Positions 7,701 through 12,942 of a DNA stretch of 15,362 nt are shown here, piece by piece. A program made the translations under genes and the position numbers. Numbering within the stretch: the first letter of the stretch is position 1; the number at the start of each line of letters is the position of its first letter. The DNA is from Prevotella sp. (lineage in GTDB: Bacteria; Bacteroidota; Bacteroidia; Bacteroidales; Bacteroidaceae), in the NCBI GenBank assembly GCA_016283605.1, contig JAEENF010000166.1:1-15362 (forward strand), read 5' to 3'. Under the pieces are notes generated by a model. The model did not search any database and was not told the DNA's origin. It saw nothing but the letters and a program-made list of their open reading frames with translations.

Positions 7701-9400
7701 AACTTGGTCTTCTCTACCGTCGAGGCCAGATAGTAGACGTTCTTCATCATCAGGTCCCAGTTGCCCTGGGCAGGATTGTTCGAAGTGTTCTTCAGCGACT
7801 TCACAAACAGCGCCTCTCCCGTCTGGGTATTGTCGCTGGCAAATTCTCCCACCTGATAGGTCTGACCGCCTGCCGTAAACTCATAGGCTACCGCCAACAC
7901 CTGATCGGTCTGAAGACCCGTCTTCAGCGAGATATAGCCGAGTGACTTATTCAGGGTGTATTCCGATGAGGTCAGCAGTCGGGCACTCGAGAGTTTCTCG
8001 TAGTCCACACCACCCTCGAAACCTGGGATGGCATTCAGCACCGTACTCGTCTGGTCGATATCGCGGGCGGCGGCATAGGTGCTCACCAGTGTGGCATACT
8101 CGCTGTTGGCGGCATTCGAGGGTACCGTACTCCCTGAGAGCGTCCACATCCTGTTGCTCACCTTCGTGTTCTCACCGAGGTCGGTAAGGGCAATAATGTT
8201 TCTGGTGTTCGAAGTGGTTCCCGACTTATTGGTTACCCAGATCTCCACACGGTTGATCTCGATACCCGTCGTGAGGTTGGGCAGCGTCGACATCGAGGCG
8301 TCATAATGGTCTCGGAAGTATCTGGAGAGGAAGAAGTGACGGTTTTCCTCGTAGTCGGCAGCATCGAGTTCGAAGGCAGTGGTCTGTGTACCGCCTTTTG
8401 ATGCGACGCTCTTCGTAGAGGATTTCTTCTGAGAGATCACCGTCTGCAGCTTCAGTCTGCCGAACTGCCAGTCTGTACGGATACCGAAGAGACTGCTGGC
8501 ACCCTTCACCAGCGAGTTGTTCGAGGGGAAGCTCACATTACCGCCTTCCACCAGTTTGATGATCTCGTCTTCCTTACCGTCGTATTTCAGTTTCAGGTTC
8601 TGGGTATCGAAGTCGAAGGTGGCATCGGTGTTGTAGTTCAGGTTCATATTCACCTTGTCACCTACCTTTCCGTTGACGTTGAGGTTGATCTTCTCGTCGA
8701 AGTCGAAGCTGGTGGTCTTGCGGTTTCGGATGGGCAGTGAGGGATTGTCGATATTCTTCAACGTAGCACCCATCTTCAGCTCTGCCGTTCCCTGCGTCTT
8801 GATACGCACACCACCAGGACCGAAGATCTTCTCCGCAGGTCCGAGGTCGAAGTGCATATCCATCAGGTCGAACTGGTCCTTACCCTCATTGGCGACATTC
8901 ACGGCCTCCTTCCTTCTGAAGAAGTCACGCATGGCACGTCGTGCACTCCACCGCTGATATTCCTCAGGGGTCATCAGCACTGGGGCGTTCAGATAGGTGT
9001 CGCCGATCTTCGAGCCGATGACGTACATATTCAACGAATCGTCGTACTCTACCGTCTGACGGATATTATCCGGCAGGTTCAGGTCTATGACGGACGAGTC
9101 GAGATCAGCCACCTCTATCGGCGCCGTACGCTGTATCCTCCAGCGGGCATGCAACAGCGAGTCAGCGATGTCGTCATCCGTCACCATCGCCTTCGGCTGC
9201 GCCTTGGGCTGGGGTTTCCTGTCCTTGGACTTGTCGTCCTGCGGCGAAGTGATGGCCCAGGAGAAGATAGAAGTAGATAAAAGAAGATAGAGGGAGATAG
9301 AGGACAAATGTCTTGCTACCGTCGTTCTGCAAGCAGCAGCAATGTCCTTTATCTTCGTGGCGAAAGCCACATATCTTCTTCTCTCTTCTTTTAACTTCAT
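1778..9400 (-). CDS. sprA: SprA/Sov: type IX secretion system outer-membrane translocon
   Basis: This 2540-residue protein, slightly longer than the roughly 2400 usual for the family, matches SprA (Sov in Porphyromonas): the giant outer-membrane beta-barrel through which T9SS cargo crosses and which gliding relatives need for motility. Recognisable stretches include MTPEEYQRWSARRAMRDFF (about 142-160), the GKVGDKVNMNLNYNTDATFDF block (about 240-260) and EGGNVSFPSNNSLVKGASSLFGI (about 284-306), followed by long alternating beta-strand sequence to the C-terminus (FGLSIKFSLTR). Export relies on an unusual N-terminus: 33 residues, then the hydrophobic core SISLYLLLSTSIFSWA, encoded by a decamer repeat. 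A Lys/Asp/Glu-rich low-complexity insert occupies about 1940-1992. The ATG overlaps the ruvA stop by 4 bases (ATGA), which fixes the start; the next Met is at residue 72. No other T9SS gene is in the window. Confidence 0.95.
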   Translation of the reverse strand: MKLKEERRRYVAFATKIKDIAAACRTTVARHLSSISLYLLLSTSIFSWAITSPQDDKSKDRKPQPKAQPKAMVTDDDIADSLLHARWRIQRTAPIEVADLDSSVIDLNLPDNIRQTVEYDDSLNMYVIGSKIGDTYLNAPVLMTPEEYQRWSARRAMRDFFRRKEAVNVANEGKDQFDLMDMHFDLGPAEKIFGPGGVRIKTQGTAELKMGATLKNIDNPSLPIRNRKTTSFDFDEKINLNVNGKVGDKVNMNLNYNTDATFDFDTQNLKLKYDGKEDEIIKLVEGGNVSFPSNNSLVKGASSLFGIRTDWQFGRLKLQTVISQKKSSTKSVASKGGTQTTAFELDAADYEENRHFFLSRYFRDHYDASMSTLPNLTTGIEINRVEIWVTNKSGTTSNTRNIIALTDLGENTKVSNRMWTLSGSTVPSNAANSEYATLVSTYAAARDIDQTSTVLNAIPGFEGGVDYEKLSSARLLTSSEYTLNKSLGYISLKTGLQTDQVLAVAYEFTAGGQTYQVGEFASDNTQTGEALFVKSLKNTSNNPAQGNWDLMMKNVYYLASTVEKTKFRLDIKYQSDTAGVYLTYIPDARVKDRTLLKMLGCDRLDNNNKVHANGYFDFIEGYTVSNGRVFLPSAEPFGDYLRKQLTSSGLSQVEADKYVFDQLYDSTKTVAKQNAEKDKFMMMGQYKGHSANVISLGAYNVPQGSVVVTAGGVTLQEGTDYSVDYSAGEVTILNQSIIDAGTNVNVSLESNTEYGMQRKTMLGMNWEYDFSKNLQVGGTLMHLSEQALTSKVTMGSEPLRNTIWGLNINWKQESQWLTSLLNKIPFLHVTEPSQISFKGEFAQLIAGTAGGTQDNASYIDDFENTKNYVNVNQPSTWTLSSVPTMFAESADKTGVSSGYNRALLSWYNVDPIFTRRSSTLTPSHIKSDLEQLSNHYVREVYVKELYPNRDQSTYNGATSTLPILNLAYYPQERGPYNLTRDLNSDGTLRQPETKWGGMMRRLETTDFEQANIEYIEFWLLDPFIYTRQQGNASDYAGDLYINLGEVSEDVLRDGKKFYESGMPVDGSESYTTTQWGKIPQQATQTYAFATTKGSRVQQDVGFNGLNDDEEREYGAYKEWLDAVVNSGVITNDSIIQAWRNDPAGDDYHYFRGSDFDEERKSILDRYKRINNPQGNSPDTDDRTESYDTSYKTGPDVEDINQDFTLNEYERYYQYKVRISPEILDAYRNGAPPADCYITDMRTSGVKLRNGDTTSVNWFQFRIPVRQYERKEGSINDFTSIRFMRMFVTNFQKPIVLRFGSLDLVRGEWRIYKQSLSTGAETGTLDVSAVNIEENNDKTPVNYVLPPGISRVTDPSQPQLVENNEQALDMVVKNLSHGEAKGVYKNTTLDLRQYKRMQMFTHANHLEPDATNLQDHQLAVFIRLGSDYKSNYYEYEIPLKLTPDRSDYSRYSTADRRLVWPEENMLDISLDVFTKLKKARNKAKGEGGASYNQVFTDYDPDRPGNKVSILGNPSLGEVKTMVIGVRNISGETKSGEVWVNELRLLETSNEGGWAASGAMNVQLSDLGSVNVTGRYIGDGFGGLEEGVMQRSTDTEKQYSVTTSLELGRFFPEKAKVSAPIYYSVTKDEVRPRYNPLDSDMHLSDALDAAADQRERDSIESLAVTKHTNTNFALSNLRWGIKTKRHPMPYDPANFSFSYSHSHRYTSGETTVYEKEDQWRGGLNYTYSPVYKTWEPFKNLKGKSKWLGFPKAFGLNYLPQSISFNTEMSRVYSELQERDLENLENQKLPLTFNEQFLWNRDFSLRWDFTKNLHFNFQSATHAQIEEPYTPVNKDLYPDHYSAWKDSVWQSIKNLGTPLDYQQQTTVSYQVPLNKMPIFDWVNSDLSFTSNYSWVRGTELDDGTSLGNTINSRRNANINGTFNLETLYNHSPFLKKVNDRFKKAIPKTTTTKKKTEKDKKSAEKKPADKDTADEKDAPDEKDAPAAKKVPKAKNTYQREITLRPDTTITVAHNKRSKRLIVTARTADGKPYEVKYKVLDANRILIKSKDTIDIKLSVVAKTPSENQWWYKPAQSAARLLMMLRSINVSYRSQYQMMLPGFMPNIGDAFGQRSSGGLSPGLDFAFGTIGDSYLDKAYNNGWLLSNDSVATPATINSSNDLQLRAVLEPLRDLKIDLNASRTDTRAKSIQYMYQGMPTTYSGSFNMTTISLKGTLEGMGNANNGYRSKVFENFCDLLPEYAARVEAQYANAPEHAAVNPYSADVMIPAFLEAYTSSGGKLGFFPAITRLLPNWSIRYAGLSKLTWFSNRFKSFNINHSYKSVYSVGSYASYSSWREYMGDLGFTTDQATGMLQPSSMYNVSTVSINESFSPLLGVDATFQNDLTAKLEYRTTRVLNLSMTSVQINESRSNDWVIGLAYKLKDFNLFGSSGNRKVRKAQNGKKSNQAQAANTKTSRSGVNHDLNMRLDVSFRKQASITRDIASRTSAASSGNSALKVSFMADYTLSRLMTLSAYYDRQTNTPLLSSSSYPTTTHDFGLSIKFSLTR
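3462..3515 (-). repeat. 18-bp tandem repeat inside sprA low-complexity segment
   Basis: Units at 3462-3479 and 3480-3497 match at 16 of 18 bases; a third, more degenerate unit occupies 3498-3515. They encode repeated DEKDAP hexapeptides within the charged insert of SprA. The unit length is a multiple of three, so copy-number changes would keep the frame. Confidence 0.75.
9261..9300 (-). repeat. Decameric repeat array inside sprA signal-peptide region
   Basis: On the minus strand this segment is four units fitting YTATCTNCNY, matching the array at 31-70 at 32 of 40 positions. It encodes residues about 34-47 of SprA, the hydrophobic core of the presumed signal peptide. Reading phase relative to the decamer is the same as in the virtual translation of the 31-70 copy (SISLYLLLSTSIF against SISFYLHLSPSIY). 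Confidence 0.82.
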
Positions 9401-9999
9401 TTAATCTGCTTCAGTGCTAGTTTTACCACTTGTTCCACAGGCAGGTCAGGCTGCTCCTGCAGGATCTGAAGGACTACTTTCTGCGTAGGTGCAGGTGAGA
9501 AGCCCAGCATCGTCAGGGCCGATACCGCCTCATCCTTCACCTGACTGTTCACAGGTGCTGCCATCTGTCCGCCGGCAGGGATCTCCTCAGCGATACCCAG
9601 TGCCACGATTTTGTCACGCAGGTCTACGATAATACGCTGCGCCGTCATCTTACCGATACCCTTGACAGCCTGTATCAGACGGGCATTACCCGTCGAGATG
9701 GCGTTACACAATTCTGAAACACTCATACCCGAGAGCATCATCCGCGCCGTATTGGCACCAACCCCGTTTACGGTGATGAGCAGCTCAAACATCTCGCGTT
9801 CCTTCTTCGAGACGAATCCGAAAAGCACATACGCATCCTCACGAATCGCCTCATACACGTAGAGTTTCACCTCTTTCTTTCCCTGAATGGCACTAAACGT
9901 GTTCAGCGAAATACTCAGTCCGTAACCTACTCCGGCAGCCTCTACAGTTGCCATAGCAGGGGTCAGTTCTGTCAACTCCCCCTTGATGTATTCTATCAT
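9397..9999 (-). CDS. ruvA: Holliday junction branch-migration protein RuvA
   Basis: At 200 residues this is full length for RuvA, the cytoplasmic protein that binds Holliday junctions as a tetramer and loads the RuvB helicase during recombination and repair. Domain I is the N-terminal OB fold (MIEYIKGELTEL, about 1-65). Two helix-hairpin-helix motifs follow: VNGVGANTA at 77-85 and VKGIGKMTAQR at 112-122. After a flexible linker (about 138-153), domain III, which contacts RuvB, covers about 154-200 (DEAVSALTMLGF). The gene is first in the operon, and its TGA overlaps the sprA ATG. From memory, a ruvA-sprA neighbourhood recurs in Bacteroidota, which supports both assignments. The ATG at 9999 is the family-normal start. 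Confidence 0.97.
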   Translation of the reverse strand: MIEYIKGELTELTPAMATVEAAGVGYGLSISLNTFSAIQGKKEVKLYVYEAIREDAYVLFGFVSKKEREMFELLITVNGVGANTARMMLSGMSVSELCNAISTGNARLIQAVKGIGKMTAQRIIVDLRDKIVALGIAEEIPAGGQMAAPVNSQVKDEAVSALTMLGFSPAPTQKVVLQILQEQPDLPVEQVVKLALKQIK

Positions 10000-10011
10000 A
10001 TTGTACGTTTT

Positions 10012-10025
10012 TTGTATATATACAA
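10012..10025. promoter_or_regulatory. Perfect 14-bp palindrome upstream of ruvA
   Basis: TTGTATATATACAA is its own reverse complement and begins 13 bases upstream of the ruvA ATG. It overlaps the proposed ruvA -7 element. It could be an operator or part of a 5' leader structure. Chance occurrence in AT-rich DNA is also possible. Confidence 0.5.
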
Positions 10026-10050
10026 CCTTATAAACGTAGAAAACTTACAA
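10022..10050 (-). promoter_or_regulatory. Candidate promoter of the ruvA-sprA-hydrolase operon
   Basis: On the minus strand TAAGGTTGT (10030-10022) matches the Bacteroidota -7 element TAnnTTTGY except at one base. A TTG (10050-10048) lies 17 bases upstream, a little closer than the usual spacing. Other one-mismatch candidates occur in this AT-rich stretch, so the exact promoter is uncertain. Confidence 0.35.
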
Positions 10051-10059
10051 TTTATTGTA
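10046..10059. repeat. Inverted repeat TACAAT-tt-ATTGTA
   Basis: Two 6-base arms are separated by TT, upstream of the ruvA promoter region. It shares the TACAA/TTGTA half-sites with the palindrome at 10012-10025, and another TTGTA sits at 10001. It may be a second binding site for the same factor. This is low confidence because the sequence is AT-rich. Confidence 0.4.
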
Positions 10060-10149
10060 TTTTCCCCCAAAAACCTTTCACGATGTCACAAAATGAAAGT
10101 TTTTTAGATTTTTTTGAGGCAAAATGTTATATATTCCATTGAAAAGCAT

Positions 10150-10158
10150 TACTTTTGC
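10150..10158 (+). promoter_or_regulatory. Promoter -7 element of ddh
   Basis: TACTTTTGC is a perfect match to the Bacteroidota -7 consensus TAnnTTTGY. It ends 27 bases before the ddh ATG and implies a 5' leader of about 20 bases. No clear -33 TTTG is seen at the expected distance. The site excludes the longer reading of ddh from the TTG at 10114, which would start upstream of the promoter. Confidence 0.8.
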
Positions 10159-10185
10159 AACCGAAAATTTTCAAACCACATAAAA

Positions 10186-11085
10186 ATGAAGAAAATCAGA
10201 GCCGCCGTCGTAGGTTACGGCAACATCGGAAAGTACGCTCTCGAGGCCTTAGAGACTGCTCCAGACTTCGAAGTAGCAGGTATTGTGCGCCGCAATGGTG
10301 CAGAGAACAAGCCAGCAGAACTGGCCCAGTATGAGGTAGTGAAGGACATCCGCGAACTGAAGGATGTCGATGTGGCCATTCTTGCCACCCCTACCCGCAG
10401 TTGTGAGGAATATGCAAAGCAGATCCTGCCTTTGGGCATTAATACCGTCGATTCTTTCGACATCCACACGAACATCCGCGGCTACCGTGAGCGCCTGATG
10501 AAGCTCAATCAGGAGACGAACACCGTCAGCGTCATCGCCGCAGGCTGGGATCCGGGTTCAGACTCCATCGTACGTACCCTCATGCAGAGTCTTGCACCAA
10601 AGGGACTCAGCTACACTAACTTCGGTCCAGGTATGTCAATGGGTCACAGTGTCTGCGTTCGCAGTAAGAAAGGTGTGAAGAACGCCCTCTCGATGACTAT
10701 TCCCCTTGGCGAGGGCATCCACCGCCGTATGGTGTATGTCGAGCTCGAGGATGGTGTCAAGCTTGAGGATGTGACGAAGGACATCAAGGCAGATCCTTAC
10801 TTCGCCAGCGATGAGACCCATGTCTTCCAGGTAGAGAGCGTCGATGACGTGCGTGATATGGGACATGGTGTGAACCTCGTTCGCAAGGGTGTCAGCGGTA
10901 AGACCCAGAACCAGCGTCTGGAGTTCAACATGAGCATCAACAACCCCGCCCTCACAGGTCAGGTGCTGGTGAATGTAGCCCGTGCCTCTATGCGTCTCTC
11001 CGCAGGCTGCTACACAATGGTGGAGATTCCCGTTATCGACATGCTCCCAGGCGAGCGTGCCGACCTCATAGAACATCTCGTATAA
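10186..11085 (+). CDS. ddh: meso-Diaminopimelate D-dehydrogenase
   Basis: This 299-residue NADP-dependent cytoplasmic enzyme converts tetrahydrodipicolinate, ammonia and NADPH to meso-DAP in one step, bypassing the succinylase/acetylase or DapL routes to lysine and the peptidoglycan cross-linker. The Rossmann motif is G10-Y-G-N-I-G15. Substrate-region stretches are VDSFDIH (88-94), AAGWDPGSDS (118-127), NFGPGMSMGHSV (145-156) and MGHGV (225-229). From memory, the Symbiobacterium (type II) enzyme, also 299 residues, has active-site D92, W121, D122, F146, M152, T171, R181 and H227; every one of these residues is present here at the same number. The start is the ATG at 10186, placed by the promoter at 10150-10158 and the family-typical MKKIRAAVVGYGNIG beginning. 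It appears monocistronic, and its stop is only 12 bases from that of the convergent kinase gene. Confidence 0.95.
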   Translation: MKKIRAAVVGYGNIGKYALEALETAPDFEVAGIVRRNGAENKPAELAQYEVVKDIRELKDVDVAILATPTRSCEEYAKQILPLGINTVDSFDIHTNIRGYRERLMKLNQETNTVSVIAAGWDPGSDSIVRTLMQSLAPKGLSYTNFGPGMSMGHSVCVRSKKGVKNALSMTIPLGEGIHRRMVYVELEDGVKLEDVTKDIKADPYFASDETHVFQVESVDDVRDMGHGVNLVRKGVSGKTQNQRLEFNMSINNPALTGQVLVNVARASMRLSAGCYTMVEIPVIDMLPGERADLIEHLV

Positions 11086-11097
11086 GAAAGAATCGGT

Positions 11098-12942
11098 TTA
11101 TTTCGGCATTTCCATCGTGAACCGACAACCGTCATGATAGGTGGTATCCAGTTTCAGGGTACCACCTAATCTTATGGCATGACGCATCGTCAGCGAAAGA
11201 CCCAGTCCGAGACCTTCCGACAGACTATTCACCTTGACGAAAGGCTTATAGAGTTTCTCCTGCCATTCCTCAGGCATTCCCATACCGCGATCCTCCACCG
11301 TGAAGCAGACCGTCTTCTCCGTCTGCGTTACACGCAACTTGATATGTTCGCCGTCGGAATATTTCAGAGCATTATACAACAGTTCCAGCAGCGAACGCGA
11401 CAGGTAGAGATGACTCGTCACAATCTGCAGGCTATTGGGAACTTCCGTCTCGAAGGCGACAGTGTGCTCCGGGAAGCGTGTTTCCGTCAGGGAAATACAC
11501 TCAGTAGCGATGGCATTACAGAACACTTTGTCGTCACAAATCTTCTTCAGTTCCTCTTCCGACCCTGTGTCCGAACTGTCGAAGAGCATCAGCACCATAC
11601 GGTTCAGGTGCACAGCGTTGTGCTTCATCGTAGTGGTGACGGTCTTGCGTTCTTCCTCAGGCAATGTCTCCCCGCTGTTCAACACCTGCGCAAAGCCCTG
11701 GATAATGTTCAGCGGCGTACGGATCTGGTGCGAAACATTCTGGATAAACTCAGTCTTCTGTCTGAGGGCCTCCTTGGCCATCTCCATCGCATGCACCAAC
11801 TCTTCGTTGCTCTGCTTCGTCTCCTCAGTAGTCTGACGGATACTGTCCACATGTTCCACAAGTGCCTCTGTCATTGTGGCGAAGCTGTTCTGCAGCTGTC
11901 CCACGGCGTCCTCGCGCTGAGTATGGGGTATCACCTCGTCATACCGCCCTTCGGCAATCTTCTTCGAGCTGGCGTTGAGTGCACTGAGCGGACGGATGGC
12001 GTGGTTCACCGCAATGCGACAGAGCCAGAGGATCACCAGCAGCCCGATGACGATAAGGGCGATGGCAAGATAGGTCAGATGGCGACAGCTCGCCAGGATG
12101 TCATCATCCGGACAGATCAGGGCCAGTGTCCAGGAAGTGCCTGGCACAGGACAATGACTCACATGGTACGTCTTATCGCCGATGTCCACATGCATCACAC
12201 CTACCCGACCTCCCGTCTGCTCATGGCTCAGGTCTAACGTTTCCTCATATTCGCTGGGGATGAAGTAGCGTCCATCGCTGCCGACGAGTACGAAACTGGC
12301 ATTCTCATAGTCTTTCACCCCCTCGTTGACGGTCTTTGCCAGATTGGAAAACAAGAGATCGGTCGACATGATACCCACAATCTTGCCGCCCTCACCCTTC
12401 AGGGGGATGCCATACGAGGCGATGGTCTCCGAGTGGTTCAGACCGCCCTCGGTATAATCGTCGTAAGGGTCTATCCAACAGGGCTTCTCCAGCTCACGCG
12501 GATACTTATACCAAGGTTTCTCGAAATACTCGTATTGGGGTTCCCTGACGGTGATGATCGAGTCGTTGTCCGTCAGCGAATAGACGGTGAAATACCTGCC
12601 GCACTGGGGGAACATGTCCGGCTCGGCACTGATGGAGCAGCCGTAGACGTCACGGTTCAAGTTTACGATACGGTGGGAGAGCTTCAGCAACGAGTCGGGC
12701 TGGAAGTAGTGTTCCGCCAGCCACTGGTTGGCGTGGGTGGCCGTTTCTATCCTTGACATATAGTTTCTCACACGCTGAAGGGTGGTCTGCAGCGAACGGT
12801 CGAAACTCTCCGCAGCCTCATTGTGGATGAAGAAGCGCGACTGCAGGAAGAGCATTCCCAGTGTAATCACGAAGACCGGGGCGGCCATCAGCAGGATACC
12901 CAGTCCGAGTTTCGTCGAGAGGTGGCGGCTGATCCTACTCAT
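11098..12942 (-). CDS. Membrane sensor histidine kinase (Cache-like sensor, HAMP, HisKA, HATPase)
   Basis: This is a 614-residue kinase with TM1 at about 13-34, a periplasmic Cache-like sensor at about 38-286 (FEKPWYKYP, YGIPLKGEGGKIVGIMSTDL), TM2 at about 290-309 and HAMP at about 311-363. A short coiled coil leads to HisKA (393-458), with phosphoacceptor His405 in SHQIRTP. The HATPase (508-613) is complete: N-box Asn524 (LLYNALKYS), G1 D551-R-G-M-G, F-box KPFVKV and G2 GLGLGLSL (577-584). The residue after His405 is Gln rather than the usual Glu/Asp. No receiver domain or response regulator gene is present, so target and ligand are unknown. The ATG overlaps the upstream sensor gene by 8 bases and is preceded by a strong Shine-Dalgarno, AGGAGGTGG, within that gene. 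The protein is clearly paralogous to its upstream neighbour from the membrane segments through HAMP. Confidence 0.93.
   Translation of the reverse strand: MSRISRHLSTKLGLGILLMAAPVFVITLGMLFLQSRFFIHNEAAESFDRSLQTTLQRVRNYMSRIETATHANQWLAEHYFQPDSLLKLSHRIVNLNRDVYGCSISAEPDMFPQCGRYFTVYSLTDNDSIITVREPQYEYFEKPWYKYPRELEKPCWIDPYDDYTEGGLNHSETIASYGIPLKGEGGKIVGIMSTDLLFSNLAKTVNEGVKDYENASFVLVGSDGRYFIPSEYEETLDLSHEQTGGRVGVMHVDIGDKTYHVSHCPVPGTSWTLALICPDDDILASCRHLTYLAIALIVIGLLVILWLCRIAVNHAIRPLSALNASSKKIAEGRYDEVIPHTQREDAVGQLQNSFATMTEALVEHVDSIRQTTEETKQSNEELVHAMEMAKEALRQKTEFIQNVSHQIRTPLNIIQGFAQVLNSGETLPEEERKTVTTTMKHNAVHLNRMVLMLFDSSDTGSEEELKKICDDKVFCNAIATECISLTETRFPEHTVAFETEVPNSLQIVTSHLYLSRSLLELLYNALKYSDGEHIKLRVTQTEKTVCFTVEDRGMGMPEEWQEKLYKPFVKVNSLSEGLGLGLSLTMRHAIRLGGTLKLDTTYHDGCRFTMEMPK

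Noticed and set aside
6596..7945. 449-residue open frame on the + strand, antisense to sprA
   Set aside because: Same reasons as the other antisense frame: His/Arg/Leu-rich low-information translation with no family resemblance.
10075..10099. CTTTCA/TGAAAG inverted repeat followed by T-runs, terminator-like
   Set aside because: The arms are only 6 bases with a 13-base loop and it lies between divergent promoters where no transcript needs ending.
10114..10185. 24-residue N-terminal extension of ddh
   Set aside because: It would start upstream of the perfect -7 element at 10150-10158, and the family begins at MKKIRAAVVGYG.
11179..12237. 352-residue open frame antisense to the histidine kinase
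   Set aside because: It is a shadow frame; the minus-strand kinase motifs are unambiguous and this translation resembles no protein family.
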